Shown here: piece after piece, positions 6,632-15,545 of the stretch
Numbering within the stretch: the first letter of the stretch is position 1
Layout: every line of letters starts with the position of its first letter
Translations under genes and position numbers: made by a program
Assembly: GCA_016867395.1 (NCBI GenBank)
Contig: VGJS01000011.1
Coordinates: forward strand, 1 to 64,000
Length of the DNA stretch: 64,000 nt
Direction of reading: 5' to 3'
DNA from: Candidatus Handelsmanbacteria bacterium
Lineage (GTDB): Bacteria; Latescibacterota; UBA2968; UBA8231
The notes under the pieces: model-generated
The model's database searches: none
Told to the model about the DNA's origin: nothing
The model's input: only the letters and a program-made list of their open reading frames with translations

Positions 6632-7333
6632 ATGCGCTTCCTGATCCCATTCTTCGGCATTCTGGTCCTGGCCGCCTGCGGCTCAGGTCCCCAAACACGA
6701 GAGGAACACACCCGCAAGGGCGATCAACTCCTTGCCAAGGGCGACACAACTGGAGCTCAGGCGGCCTACCGGGTCGCCCTGGGCCAGGACTCCCTTAACC
6801 CGGACCTGCTGGCGAAGCTAGGCCGGATCTACGCCGGTCAAGGGAAATCCCAACCTGCCGATATTTACTTGCGTAGGGCGTCGGATCTCACCTTCAGGCA
6901 GGCCCTGAACGCCCTCCAGGCCGGCGACCCCGCCGGGGCCAGGGAAGCCCTTGAGCACACCCTGGCCATCAACCCCTACCACCCGCTGGCGCTCCTGCGC
7001 CTGGGCGATATGGCCCTGGAGCAGGGCGGAGAGGACCCGGCGCTGGTATATTTCGAGCAGGCCATCGCGGCCAATCCCGAGTACGCCGAGGGCTATGCCA
7101 AGGCCGGCAAGGTCTACCTGCGCCGCGAGCGCTACGAAGACGCCCGGGCCGCGTTCGAGCGCTGCATCGAACTCAACATTAACTCTATCGATGCCTATCT
7201 GGGCCTGGGCGAGTTGAACCTGTTGCAGCAGAACCCCGGAGCTGCCGCCGAAAACTACCGCACTGTCCTGCTCATCGACCCGCGTTCCTCGGTAGCTAAA
7301 GCCGCCCTGGCCAACCTGGGCGCCCACCCCTAG
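6632..7333 (+). CDS. TPR lipoprotein
   Basis: 233 aa. Lipobox LAAC at about residue 16 marks a lipoprotein. From residue 23 onward there are about five tetratricopeptide-like repeats (GDQLLAKGDTTGAQAAYRVALG; AIAANPEYAEGYAKAGKVYLRRERYEDARAAFERC; IDAYLGLGELNLLQQNPGAAAENYRTVL). Such proteins usually scaffold outer-membrane or periplasmic complexes. It heads a run of three lipoprotein genes on the same strand, with gaps of 20 and 6 bp, so they are probably co-transcribed. Specific partner unknown. Confidence 0.8.
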   Translation: MRFLIPFFGILVLAACGSGPQTREEHTRKGDQLLAKGDTTGAQAAYRVALGQDSLNPDLLAKLGRIYAGQGKSQPADIYLRRASDLTFRQALNALQAGDPAGAREALEHTLAINPYHPLALLRLGDMALEQGGEDPALVYFEQAIAANPEYAEGYAKAGKVYLRRERYEDARAAFERCIELNINSIDAYLGLGELNLLQQNPGAAAENYRTVLLIDPRSSVAKAALANLGAHP

Positions 7334-7353
7334 TCCCTCCTGAGGTACACGCT

Positions 7354-7893
7354 ATGAAAGCCCGTCTTCCCCTCGCCCTGCTTCTGCTGGCGCTGGTAAG
7401 CTGTGGCGAAAGGCCCGATCCGAAAACCCCTTCCGCCACGCCCTATGGCAGCCCAGAGGAGGTGAACGCCTACCTACAGGTGATCGACCCCCTCGTCATG
7501 CAGCTCAACACCCTCCACCAGGAGCTGTACAACACCGTGGGCTCCTCCGGCAAGGCCACTGCCGCCAACCTGGCCCCGGCCATGGAGCAGGGGCGCCCCA
7601 GGCTGGCCCAGATCCTCGCCGCCCTGGACCAGGCGACCCCTCCCCCGCTCCTGGCGCCCTTTCACCAGCAGATCAAGAAGCTCGTCCAGTTGCGCCTCGA
7701 AGCCTACGCCCAGGCCCTGGAAGGCTGGAAACAGGAACAGCAGAAGGGCGCCGGCTTCGAGAACCTCTACCAGCGCAGCGAGGAACTGCTGACCCAGGCC
7801 CAGGACCTGGGCATCCCGCTGGGGGACGAGCGCCAACGCATTCAGCAGGTACTGGAGGCGGCCAAGCCCCCCGACCAGGCCGCCAGCCGCTGA
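7354..7893 (+). CDS. Lipoprotein of unknown function, helical
   Basis: 179 aa, signal ending LVSC (about residue 17). The mature part is almost entirely alpha-helical by composition, with a central QIKKLVQLRLEAYAQALEGW segment, and probably forms a helical bundle. A similar layout is found in many small periplasmic lipoproteins. It is the middle gene of a three-lipoprotein cluster, between the TPR lipoprotein and the aminopeptidase. Family not recognised. Confidence 0.75.
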   Translation: MKARLPLALLLLALVSCGERPDPKTPSATPYGSPEEVNAYLQVIDPLVMQLNTLHQELYNTVGSSGKATAANLAPAMEQGRPRLAQILAALDQATPPPLLAPFHQQIKKLVQLRLEAYAQALEGWKQEQQKGAGFENLYQRSEELLTQAQDLGIPLGDERQRIQQVLEAAKPPDQAASR

Positions 7894-7899
7894 CCTTCC

Positions 7900-8931
7900 G
7901 TGCCCCATGCTCTGTGGTGCTGCCTGCTCTTTTTCCTGAGCGGCTGCGGGGTTGATTATTATCTCCACCTCGCCAAGGGGCAGGCGCGCATCGCCTGGCG
8001 CTCCACCCCCATCCCAGAGGTGCTGGCCTCCCCCGCCACCCCGCCCGACGCGGCTGAAAAACTGGGGCAGGTGCCGACACTGGTTCAGTTCGCCCGCCAT
8101 CGCCTCGGCCTGCAAACCGGCGACAGCTACCGGCGCTACTTCGACACTGGGGGCGAGCCGGTGTCGTGGAATGTTAGCGCCTGTCCTCCGGACAGCTTTG
8201 ATCCCCACCTGTGGCACTTCCCCCTCGTCGGCGCCCTGCCTTACAAAGGGTTCTTTTCTTGGGAAAGGGCGGTCCGCGAACGTGAGGAACTCCTGGCCCA
8301 GGGCCTGGATGTGTTGATGGGGCCAGTTGCGGCGTACAGCACCCTGGGGTACTTCTCCGACCCGGTGCTCAGCACCATGCTGGAGGAAGAGGAGGACGGC
8401 CTGGCCGAACTGCTCCTGCACGAGCTGACGCACGCTACCATCTACCCGGCTGGCCAGGCCGAATACAGCGAGAGCGCCGCCACTTATGTCGGCCAGGCCG
8501 GAGCCCTGCTCTATCTTGAGGAGCGCTACGGACCCGACGCGGAGCTTCTGCGCCTAGCCCGCCTGCGACAGGAGGACGGCCGGCGCTTCAATGCCTTCGT
8601 CAAGGAGGTGGCCGATTCCCTGAACACCCTTTATGCCCTGGCCCTGCCGCGTGAGGAGGTGCTGCGGAAGCGGGAGGCGATCTTCGCCCGGGCCAAGGAG
8701 CGTTTTCGGTTGCGGCGCGGGGAGTTTGCCGCGTCCCGCTACGACGGGTTCCTGAAATGGGAGGTGAACAACGCTCGCCTGCTCTCCTACCTCCGCTACC
8801 ACCGCGACCTGCACCTCTTTGCGCGGGAGTGGGAGGCGCACCGGGCCGACCCCTCCCAGGCCGTGGCCCGGTTCAGAGAGTGCGGGGAGGCTTCAGATCC
8901 CTGGGACTGCCTGGGTCAGCACCCGGACTAG
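7900..8931 (+). CDS. Putative zinc aminopeptidase lipoprotein (PF10023-type)
   Basis: 343 aa from GTG, 6 bp after the previous stop. Lipobox LSGC (about residue 16). The layout matches the Aminopep family (formerly DUF2265): ARxxLGLQTGDSYRRYFDT near residue 65, PLVGALPYKGFF at about 107-118, and the gluzincin HELTH at about 175-179, followed by AEYSESAATYVG, whose glutamate would be the third zinc ligand. It is presumably a periplasmic or outer-membrane peptidase acting on peptide N-termini. The 3' end overlaps convergent gene 8873-10588 by 59 bp. Confidence 0.8.
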   Translation: MPHALWCCLLFFLSGCGVDYYLHLAKGQARIAWRSTPIPEVLASPATPPDAAEKLGQVPTLVQFARHRLGLQTGDSYRRYFDTGGEPVSWNVSACPPDSFDPHLWHFPLVGALPYKGFFSWERAVREREELLAQGLDVLMGPVAAYSTLGYFSDPVLSTMLEEEEDGLAELLLHELTHATIYPAGQAEYSESAATYVGQAGALLYLEERYGPDAELLRLARLRQEDGRRFNAFVKEVADSLNTLYALALPREEVLRKREAIFARAKERFRLRRGEFAASRYDGFLKWEVNNARLLSYLRYHRDLHLFAREWEAHRADPSQAVARFRECGEASDPWDCLGQHPD

Positions 8932-10588
8932 GCGGGGCTTCTAGGAGGTGGCGCAACTCCGGGTCATCGGGCCGCTGGGCCAGGGCCCGCCGCACTACCT
9001 GGGCCGCCTGTTCCCTATCCCCCTGCCGCAGCAGGATGCCCCGCATCGCCGCCACCCCCTTGGTGTGGCCCGGCTCCACTGCCAGGAGCGCCTGGTAGGA
9101 CCGCAGTGCCGCTTTTTCTCCCTCCAGATGCTGTACCAGCACGGCCACGGCGTACAGCGCCTTGGCGAAGTTGGGCCGGATCTGCACTGCCTGCCGGTAG
9201 GAGGCCAGCGCCTCGGCCTCGCGCCCCAGCGAGAGGAGGGCAGCGCCCTCGTTGTAGTAGGCCACCGCGTAGCCCGGGTAGATCCGGGTGGCGCGCTGGT
9301 ACGCGGCCACCGCTCCGGCGACATCGCCCTGCTCGTGCAGCGCATGCCCCAGGCCGTAATGGACGCGGGCGCTGCGGGGCGCCACCTCGACGCTGCGGCG
9401 GAAGAGGCTCAGATCGTCCTTCCAGTGGGCGCTGTGCACCCAAAGCAGGGGCAGGGTCGCCAGGCACCAGCCCCCGGCTACCAGCAGAAAGACCGGCCGG
9501 GGCAGGCGGCTACCCAGCCATCCCATTCCCAGGCAGCAAGCCGCCGCCGGCAGGTAGAGCAGGCGCTCGGCGAAGATCGTGCCCCCGGCCACCAGAAGAT
9601 TGGACACCAGCACCAGCGCCCCTCCGCTGATCAGGGTCCACAGAAACAGTTCGGGGTGGCGCCGCACCCCCAGCCAGATTGCCCAACCAAGGCTGGCGAC
9701 CAGCAACAGCGGCAGCCATAACTGACCCGAACCTAAATCCTCCAACACGGGAATCTGATTGTAGGAATAATCGGCGGACAGGGGCCAGGGGAAAACCAGC
9801 AGGCGGAGATACCGGATCAGCAGGGGAAAGCTGTTTAGGCTCCGCACCAGGGGATGGGCCGCGGCCAGGGGGTTGTCGATAAAGCCGATGTCGCTGGGCT
9901 GGAGCTGGCCCAGCACCAGCCATTTGATCCCCAGGGCACAGCCTCCCGCCCCCAGCGCCCCCAGCCACAGCGCCCGTCGCCGGGGATGCCTCCACAGGCC
10001 CCACAAGACCAGCCCCAGGGCAAAGCAGATCCCGTTTTCCTTGGCCAGGGGCGCGGCTGCCAGCGCCAAGAGGCCGGCGAGGTGGGGCCAGGACCAGGGG
10101 CGGCGGGCCAGACCAGACCAGACCCAGACCCCGCCCAGACCCAGGCAGAAGGAGAGCAGTTCGGCCCGGCTGACGATCCCGATCACCGCCTCGCTAAGCG
10201 CCGGGTGCAGGCCAAAATACAGCCCCGCCAGCAACCCTCCCTGGGGCCCGCTCAGCGAGGAAGCCAGTTTATAGACCCCGGCTAGGGCAAGGAGGTGTAG
10301 GAGCAGGTTGATCAGATGTTGCCCCCAGGCCGGGCCACCAAAAAGGGCATGGCCCAGGGCCAGGCTGGCCACGGTCAGCGGGCGGTACAACCCGGTGTTT
10401 GCGCCGATGGGGCTCCAGTAGTCGGTGAGAAAGATCTCCCCCCACCGGCCTTCGCGGACCTGGGGATTGTCCACCACAATGCCCCGGTCGTCCAGGCAGT
10501 AGCCGTTCCCCAAGGCCCCGTTATAGGCCACAGCCGCCAAACCCAACAACATAACGAGCGCTGCCCTTCTGTGCTCCCACCACTGCAC
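8873..10588 (-). CDS. TMTC-like multi-pass membrane protein with C-terminal TPRs
   Basis: 571 aa from GTG. Residues 1-400 contain about ten membrane helices. After helix 1 comes LDDRGIVVDNPQV, the acidic DD loop that GT-C glycosyltransferases such as TMTC O-mannosyltransferases use for catalysis, followed by GLYRPLTVASLALGHALFG and GLHPALSEAVIGIVSRAELL, typical of the bacterial relatives. Residues 410-550 form three to four TPR repeats (VHYGLGHALHEQGDVAGAVAAYQRATRIYPG). It is probably a lipid-linked-sugar-dependent glycosyltransferase or a TPR membrane scaffold. The last 59 bp overlap the aminopeptidase gene tail to tail. Confidence 0.75.
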   Translation of the reverse strand: MQWWEHRRAALVMLLGLAAVAYNGALGNGYCLDDRGIVVDNPQVREGRWGEIFLTDYWSPIGANTGLYRPLTVASLALGHALFGGPAWGQHLINLLLHLLALAGVYKLASSLSGPQGGLLAGLYFGLHPALSEAVIGIVSRAELLSFCLGLGGVWVWSGLARRPWSWPHLAGLLALAAAPLAKENGICFALGLVLWGLWRHPRRRALWLGALGAGGCALGIKWLVLGQLQPSDIGFIDNPLAAAHPLVRSLNSFPLLIRYLRLLVFPWPLSADYSYNQIPVLEDLGSGQLWLPLLLVASLGWAIWLGVRRHPELFLWTLISGGALVLVSNLLVAGGTIFAERLLYLPAAACCLGMGWLGSRLPRPVFLLVAGGWCLATLPLLWVHSAHWKDDLSLFRRSVEVAPRSARVHYGLGHALHEQGDVAGAVAAYQRATRIYPGYAVAYYNEGAALLSLGREAEALASYRQAVQIRPNFAKALYAVAVLVQHLEGEKAALRSYQALLAVEPGHTKGVAAMRGILLRQGDREQAAQVVRRALAQRPDDPELRHLLEAPPSPGADPGSPRDLKPPRTL

Positions 10589-10671
10589 CCTTTGTCAACC
10601 CTCCGTGTGAATGGGTTTTAATCAACGGCATCTACTCTACCAGGGCAATTGCCCCGGCCATCCCCCTTTCC

Positions 10672-10700
10672 TTGACGAATCCCACCCCCAACTGCATACT
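10672..10700 (+). promoter_or_regulatory. Promoter for the TRAP operon, possibly leaderless
   Basis: TTGACG (10672-10677), 17-bp spacer, CATACT (10695-10700). The preferred tatT ATG (10708) begins 8 nt after the -10, where transcription would start. This implies little or no leader, in line with the lack of a Shine-Dalgarno sequence there. Confidence 0.55.
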
Positions 10701-10707
10701 CTTGCCC

Positions 10708-11586
10708 ATGACCACCCACTGCCTGCGCCCCCACCTCAGACTCTTCCTCTTGTGTTGCCTGCCCCTGGGCCTCTGGCAATGTGCCGCGCACCTGCGGACA
10801 GTGGTGGCGACCTCCCTGCTGGAGGACATGGTGGCCGCCACCAACCAGCAGGACGATCTCGACCTGGTGGTCCAGGCGACCCCCGGCTACCTGCTGCTAC
10901 TGGAGGGGCTGCGGCAGGGCGATCCGGACAACCGCCACCTGCTCACCTCCCTGGCCAGGGCCTACGCCTCGTACGCCACCCTGGTGGAGATCGACTCGCC
11001 CGAGCGGGCCGGTCCGCTGTACGGTCGGGCCAAGGACTGCGGGCTCCAGGCCCTGCGCCGGCAGAAGCGTCTCGCCCCCCTGCTGGATCTTCCCTTCGCC
11101 CAATTCGCCCCCATCCGCACCGCCCTCAACCCACGGGATCTCGAAACGGTCTTTTGGACTGCCCTGAGCTGGGGGGCCTGGATCGCCTCCCGCCCTGATT
11201 CGATGGGCGCCGTGGCTGAGGTTCCCAAGACCATCCTGCTGATGGAATGGGTGCAGGAGCAGGAAGAGGGATACCTCCGTGCCAGCCCCCACCTTTTCCT
11301 GGGGGTTTACCACGCCGCCATCCCCCCGGCCCTGGGCGGCAAGCCGGAGCAGGCCCTTTATCATTTCGATCGAGCCCAGGAACTGACCCAGGGCCGGGCC
11401 CTGATGGTGCCGGTCCAGAAGGCCCGCTACTACGCCAGGCAGATCTTCGACCGCCAGCTTTACACGGAACTCTTGACTGGGGTGCTGGCCCAGCCGGTTG
11501 ACGGGGCCCCAGAATTGTCCCTGGAGAACGCCGCCGCCCGCCGCCTGGCCCGGCGGCTGCTTACGGAAACCGATGCGTTTTTCTGA
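10708..11586 (+). CDS. tatT: TRAP transporter T-component lipoprotein TatT
   Basis: 292 aa from ATG 10708; the longer ORF adds 12 residues before the signal peptide. Signal LFLLCCLPLGLWQC gives a lipoprotein. The rest is helical with degenerate TPR-like repeats and the hallmark blocks of the TatT family: a LLLEGLRQGDPDNRHLLTSLARAY region, FWTALSWGAWI, and HLFLGVYHAAIPPALGGKPEQALYHF. In Treponema pallidum the homologue is a trimer that docks the substrate-binding TatP. It overlaps dctP by 14 bp and is followed by dctQ and dctM, so the operon encodes a whole TRAP-T system. Confidence 0.88.
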   Translation: MTTHCLRPHLRLFLLCCLPLGLWQCAAHLRTVVATSLLEDMVAATNQQDDLDLVVQATPGYLLLLEGLRQGDPDNRHLLTSLARAYASYATLVEIDSPERAGPLYGRAKDCGLQALRRQKRLAPLLDLPFAQFAPIRTALNPRDLETVFWTALSWGAWIASRPDSMGAVAEVPKTILLMEWVQEQEEGYLRASPHLFLGVYHAAIPPALGGKPEQALYHFDRAQELTQGRALMVPVQKARYYARQIFDRQLYTELLTGVLAQPVDGAPELSLENAAARRLARRLLTETDAFF

Positions 11587-12583
11587 GTTGCTGGTGGCGG
11601 CCCTGTGCGCCGCCGCCCTGTGGGCGCCCACTGCCAGGGCCGAGATGCGGCTGCTCAAGCTGGCCACCCTGGCCCCGGAAAACAACAACTGGCTCCTGGC
11701 CCTGCGGGCCCTCGACGCCGACCTGCGCCGGGAGAGCGGCCAGACCTTGGGCCTCAAGATTTACCCCGGCGGAGTACAGGGGGACGAGGAGGTGATGCTG
11801 CGCAAGCTGCGCATAGGCCAACTCCAGGCCCTGGCCCTGGGCGGGCTGGGCGTCATCCAGACCTGCCCGGAGGTGGGAGCACTGGAAATCCCCTTCGCCT
11901 TTGCCAATTACGGGGAGGTGGACTGCACCCTGGGCCAGGCCCTGCCCTTCTACCAGGGCGCCTATGCGAAACAGGGCCTGGCGCTACTGGGATGGTTGGA
12001 CATCGGTTTCGTCCACATTTTTTCCCATCACCCCATCCGCACGGCTGCCGACGCCAAGGGGCTCAAGGTTTGGCGCCTCGAAGGGGAACCCATCACTCGG
12101 GTGATCTTCGCCAGGGCCGGCATGACCTCGGTGCCCCTCTCCATCCCCGATGTGCTCATGGGGCTGCAGACCAACATGGTCGAGGTGGTGTACGCCTCGC
12201 CCTCGGCCGCCATCGCCCTCCAGTGGTTCACCAGGGTCAAGTTTCTCACATCCCTGCCCATCAACTACACGCCAGGGGTCCTGCTAGTGGACCAGCGGGT
12301 CCTTGCCAGTCTGCCGGCGGAGCAGCAGGACCTTCTCCACCACCTGGCCGCCCGCCATCTGGCCTGGCAGCGGGCCCAGAACCGCAAGGAGAACGGCGAG
12401 GCCCTCCAGGTTCTCGAAAGGAACGGCATCACCCTGGTGGCTCCGGCCGAAGGCGAAGCCGAAGGTTTTGGCCAACTGGTGCGCGACTCCCTCCCGGAAT
12501 TGGTAGGCAAAGCCTTCTCCCAAGAGGCGTACGACCTGGTTCAGGCCCACCTCGCCGCCTGCCGGCACGCCACCCCACCCTGA
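11573..12583 (+). CDS. dctP: TRAP transporter solute-binding protein DctP (TatP-like)
   Basis: 336 aa from ATG 11573 (MRFSELLVAALCAAALWAPT), with cleavage after ARA. Family marks are LKLATLAPENNNW, the hinge EIPFAFANYGEV, and DAKGLKVWRLEGEP. In classical DctP proteins the GLK motif is followed by an arginine that grips the substrate carboxylate. Here the order is GLKVWR, as in the TatT-associated branch, which suggests a ligand other than a simple dicarboxylate. The binding protein would deliver substrate to DctQM, with TatT as partner. It overlaps tatT and is joined to dctQ by TGATG. Confidence 0.9.
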   Translation: MRFSELLVAALCAAALWAPTARAEMRLLKLATLAPENNNWLLALRALDADLRRESGQTLGLKIYPGGVQGDEEVMLRKLRIGQLQALALGGLGVIQTCPEVGALEIPFAFANYGEVDCTLGQALPFYQGAYAKQGLALLGWLDIGFVHIFSHHPIRTAADAKGLKVWRLEGEPITRVIFARAGMTSVPLSIPDVLMGLQTNMVEVVYASPSAAIALQWFTRVKFLTSLPINYTPGVLLVDQRVLASLPAEQQDLLHHLAARHLAWQRAQNRKENGEALQVLERNGITLVAPAEGEAEGFGQLVRDSLPELVGKAFSQEAYDLVQAHLAACRHATPP

Positions 12584-13068
12584 TGCTGAGGACCTGGTCC
12601 CAGTTCTGGCATCGCGTTGAGGAGGGCCTGCTGGTGGGGCTGATGTCCGGCATGGCGCTGGTCTCCTGTGCCCAGATCGCCCTGCGCAACCTCTGGGCCT
12701 ACACCCTGCCCTGGGCCGAGCCCCTGGTACAGCAACTGCTGATGTGGTCGGCCCTGGTGGGAGCGCTGGTGGCCACGCGCCAGGGCCGGCACCTGCGAAT
12801 CGACCTGCTGCTGCGCCTGGTCCCCCACCTGCGCCCAGCCCTGGAGGCGACGGGGGCCGGGGCATCGGCCCTTATCTGCGCCCTGCTCTGCTGGGTGGCC
12901 CTGCGTTTTGTCCACGCCGAGGCCCTGGCCGGCGGGGCCGGAGTCTTTGGGGTGGCGGTGTGGAAGCTGCAACTGGTATTTCCCCTGGCCTTTGGCGGCA
13001 TGGCGCTGCGTTTCGCCGGCCAGGCAACCAAGGCGGGCCGAGCCTTTCTCCGCGGCAGGGCGGCATGA
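12583..13068 (+). CDS. dctQ: TRAP transporter small membrane subunit DctQ
   Basis: 161 aa, ATG at 12583 overlapping the dctP stop. Four membrane helices, with the DctQ signature LRNLWAYTLPWAEPLVQQLLMWSALVGALVATRQGRHLRIDLL (quoted in part: WSALVGALVATRQGRHL). It stabilises the large subunit and couples it to the binding protein. Not listed as its own entry in the ORF track, where it is the tail of the 11605-13068 ORF. ATGA overlap with dctM. Confidence 0.92.
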   Translation: MLRTWSQFWHRVEEGLLVGLMSGMALVSCAQIALRNLWAYTLPWAEPLVQQLLMWSALVGALVATRQGRHLRIDLLLRLVPHLRPALEATGAGASALICALLCWVALRFVHAEALAGGAGVFGVAVWKLQLVFPLAFGGMALRFAGQATKAGRAFLRGRAA

Positions 13069-14312
13069 GCGCCCTGCTTGCCGCCTTCCTGGCCCTGGTC
13101 GGAGCACCGCTCTTTGTCCTGATCGCCGCTCTGGCCCTGCTGGGCTTCTACCAGGGCGGCATCGACCTACAGGTGGTCTTCATCGAGATGTACCGCCTGG
13201 CCAGCAGCCCCGCCCTGACCGCTATCCCCCTCTTCGCCTTCACCGGGTTTTTACTGGCCGAGAGCCAGGCCCCCCGCCGGTTGGTGCACTTCTCCCAGGT
13301 GGTCCTGGGCTGGCTACCAGGTGGCCTGGCCCTCATGGCCCTGGGGGTCTGCGCCTTGTTGACGGCTTTGACCGGGGCCTCGGGAATGACCATCGTGGCC
13401 CTGGGCGGCCTGCTCTACCAGGCCCTGCGGGCCCAGCAGTATCCCGAGTCCTTCAGCCTAGGCCTGTTGACCACCTGCGGCAGCCTGGGGCTGCTATTTC
13501 CCCCTAGCCTGCCCCTGATCGTCTACGGGATCATCTCCCAGACCCCAGTGGACCTGCTTTTTCTCGCCGGCCTGTTGCCTGGCCTGCTGCTGGTGGCCGT
13601 CCTGGGTTTCTACTGCCTGTTGGTGGGCCGGGCACAGCACCATGCCGGCCCCCGGCCAAGCGGGCAAGAATTCCTCCAGGTCTGCTGGGCCAGCGCCGCG
13701 GAACTGCTCCTGCCCCTGGTGCTTTTCTCCGGGATCTACGGCGGGATGGTCGCCCCCAGCGAGGCGGCGGCCCTGGGCGCGGTGTACGTGTTTGTGGTGG
13801 AGGTGGTCTTACACCGCGAAATCCCCCTGCGCCGGCTGCCCGGACTCATCTGCGACACCCTGGTCTTAGTGGGTGGCATCCTGATCGTGCTGGCCGCGGC
13901 CCTGGCCTACACCAACTACCTGGTCGATGCCGAGGTGCCCGCCCGCTTCCTGGCCTTTGTCCAGGCCCGTATCGATAGCCGGCTGGAGTTCCTGCTCTGG
14001 CTCAATCTCCTCCTGCTGGTGGTGGGCTGTATGCTCGACATCTTTTCGGCCCTGGTGGTGGTGGTGCCCCTTATCCTGCCAGTGGCCCAAGCCTACGAGG
14101 TGCATCCGGTCCACCTGGGCATCGTCTTCCTCGCCAATCTCGAGATCGGCTATTCGACCCCCCCCGTGGGCCTCAACCTCTTCATCGCCAGCCTGCGCTT
14201 CGACCGTCCCCTCGCCGAACTGGCCCTGGTTTCCCTGCCCTTCGTAGTGCTCCAGTTGCTCTGCCTGATCGTGATTACCTATCTACCTTGGTTCAGTTTA
14301 GGGTTGTTGTAG
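13065..14312 (+). CDS. dctM: TRAP transporter large permease DctM
   Basis: 415 aa from ATG 13065, which overlaps the dctQ stop (ATGA); the ORF-track start is too early. About 12 helices, with TAIPLFAFTGFLLAES near residue 50, the GASGMTIVALGG re-entrant loop, and the C-terminal FLANLEIGYSTPPVGLNLF segment, all diagnostic of DctM. It carries out sodium-driven uptake of the DctP-bound solute. Last gene of the operon. Confidence 0.95.
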   Translation: MSALLAAFLALVGAPLFVLIAALALLGFYQGGIDLQVVFIEMYRLASSPALTAIPLFAFTGFLLAESQAPRRLVHFSQVVLGWLPGGLALMALGVCALLTALTGASGMTIVALGGLLYQALRAQQYPESFSLGLLTTCGSLGLLFPPSLPLIVYGIISQTPVDLLFLAGLLPGLLLVAVLGFYCLLVGRAQHHAGPRPSGQEFLQVCWASAAELLLPLVLFSGIYGGMVAPSEAAALGAVYVFVVEVVLHREIPLRRLPGLICDTLVLVGGILIVLAAALAYTNYLVDAEVPARFLAFVQARIDSRLEFLLWLNLLLLVVGCMLDIFSALVVVVPLILPVAQAYEVHPVHLGIVFLANLEIGYSTPPVGLNLFIASLRFDRPLAELALVSLPFVVLQLLCLIVITYLPWFSLGLL

Positions 14313-14330
14313 GGTTGCGTGATGACGATG

Positions 14331-14377
14331 GATAGAAGAAATTGTGATTACATATTATTTATTATGTGCTTTCTATC
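14331..14377. repeat. AT-rich imperfect inverted repeat
   Basis: GATAGAA (14331-14337) pairs with TTCTATC (14371-14377), and ACATA (14350-14354) with TATGT (14363-14367). The stretch is strikingly AT-rich against its surroundings and lies between dctM and the mcrC remnant. No T-run follows either arm, so it is not a clear intrinsic terminator. Confidence 0.5.
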
Positions 14378-15545
14378 CCTGCCAAGACCCCTTTTAAAAC
14401 CGCCTGCCCTACATCCTCCAAATGCCCCTCCAAGACAAAAATAAAGGGTTTCCGCCTCTACCTCTCCAACCTTGAAGCCCAGGCCTGAGCCTTAGCAGTG
14501 GGGCAACCCAGAAAGGCGCGGGCGGCGCCCACACGCACGGCGTAGGCCACTACCTGCTGCACCTCCCCGCTGGCTGACTCGGCCTGGACCTTCTACTTGG
14601 TGTCGAACACCGCAATCGCCCGGCCCCGCCAGCCCTTCCGCAGCATCAGGTAGATGTGAAAGGTCATTCCCGGACTGCCTTCGCGGAGAGCGCGGTACTT
14701 CGCCTCGATGTAAGGTGGGTGCGGCAGCACCTGCTGGAACCAGCGGGCGGCGAAGCGCTCGGAGCGGGTGGGCAGATGGAGGGCAAAGGTAGGAAGGGTG
14801 CGCTCCCCCAGCACAGGTTGCGGGCCGCGGTGTTCGAGGAAGAAGCGGCATAGCCCGTGGAGCCCGTCGTACTCCCGGTTGAGCCGGTGATACAGCTGGC
14901 CACGGCAGTCCTCGGCCCTAAAGGGTGCGCTTTCGGCCAGTCCACCCAGCACGCGGTGGGCCAGCCTGATCTGCCGCTGGACCTTAGGGTCGGCAAAGGC
15001 GAAGGAACGCAGCACCCCCAGGGTCCAGGGAAGATCTGGTTGTGGGGGATTTCGGCGCTGTGCTCCTCAAGGGCGCAGCGCCGGGCCCCTGGCCGGCGGC
15101 CAGGGGGAAAGAGCACCCTCCCCCGCAGCAGGCCCACCTCGGATTCCTCCCCACGGTAGGCACGATACAGGCCCTGGTGGACGGGGGCGCAGACCCCGCC
15201 AGCCAGGAGACCGGCCAGCGCCCCGAATACCAGAGACAGGCTGGCGCTGCGGACCACCCCTGGATAGGTCCGCAGCCTGCTGAGGCCGTAGGCCTCCTCT
15301 ACCATGCCGAAGAGGTTCCCCAGAGGGAGCTGGGGCCTCAGATTGAGACGCAATTACCCCAAAGCTAGCTGCCTCCACCCATCCCAGAGAGCGGAACTGG
15401 TAGTGAATGGGATGGAGGGGTCGGGGAAGATGATCTTCAGCAGATGGGAGAAGCGCTGGTGCAGCCGCAGGGCAAGGTCCTCACCCAGCCGGCCCGCCTC
15501 CACCCTGGCGGCCCGCTCCTCCTCGATCTCGATGTGGGCCACGGC
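14362..15545 (-). pseudogene. mcrC: Degraded mcrC-like gene (McrBC restriction nuclease subunit)
   Basis: Recognisable McrC segments lie in two frames: an N-terminal stretch from IEIEEERAARVEAGRLGEDL, PLGNLFGMVEEAYGLSRLRTYPG, LLRGRVLFP, then AFADPKVQRQIRLAHRVLGG, then the PD-(D/E)xK core VFDTK. Lesions: in-frame TAA at 15354-15356; a frameshift near 15030-15060; TAG at 14593-14595 falling directly after DTK, where the family has an aromatic residue; another TAG at 14458-14460. The homology continues past both TAGs (QQVVAYAVRVGAA, FVLEGHLEDVGQAVLKG) to about 14362. McrC supplies the nuclease of a type IV system that cuts modified DNA. This copy cannot work. Confidence 0.85.

Noticed and set aside
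10661-10683. CCCTTTCCTTGACGAATC shared between 10665-10682 and 30429-30446
   Set aside because: An 18-bp identity that includes a -35 hexamer. Two copies only, with a good -10 at 10695 but none at the second site, so I do not claim a repeat family.
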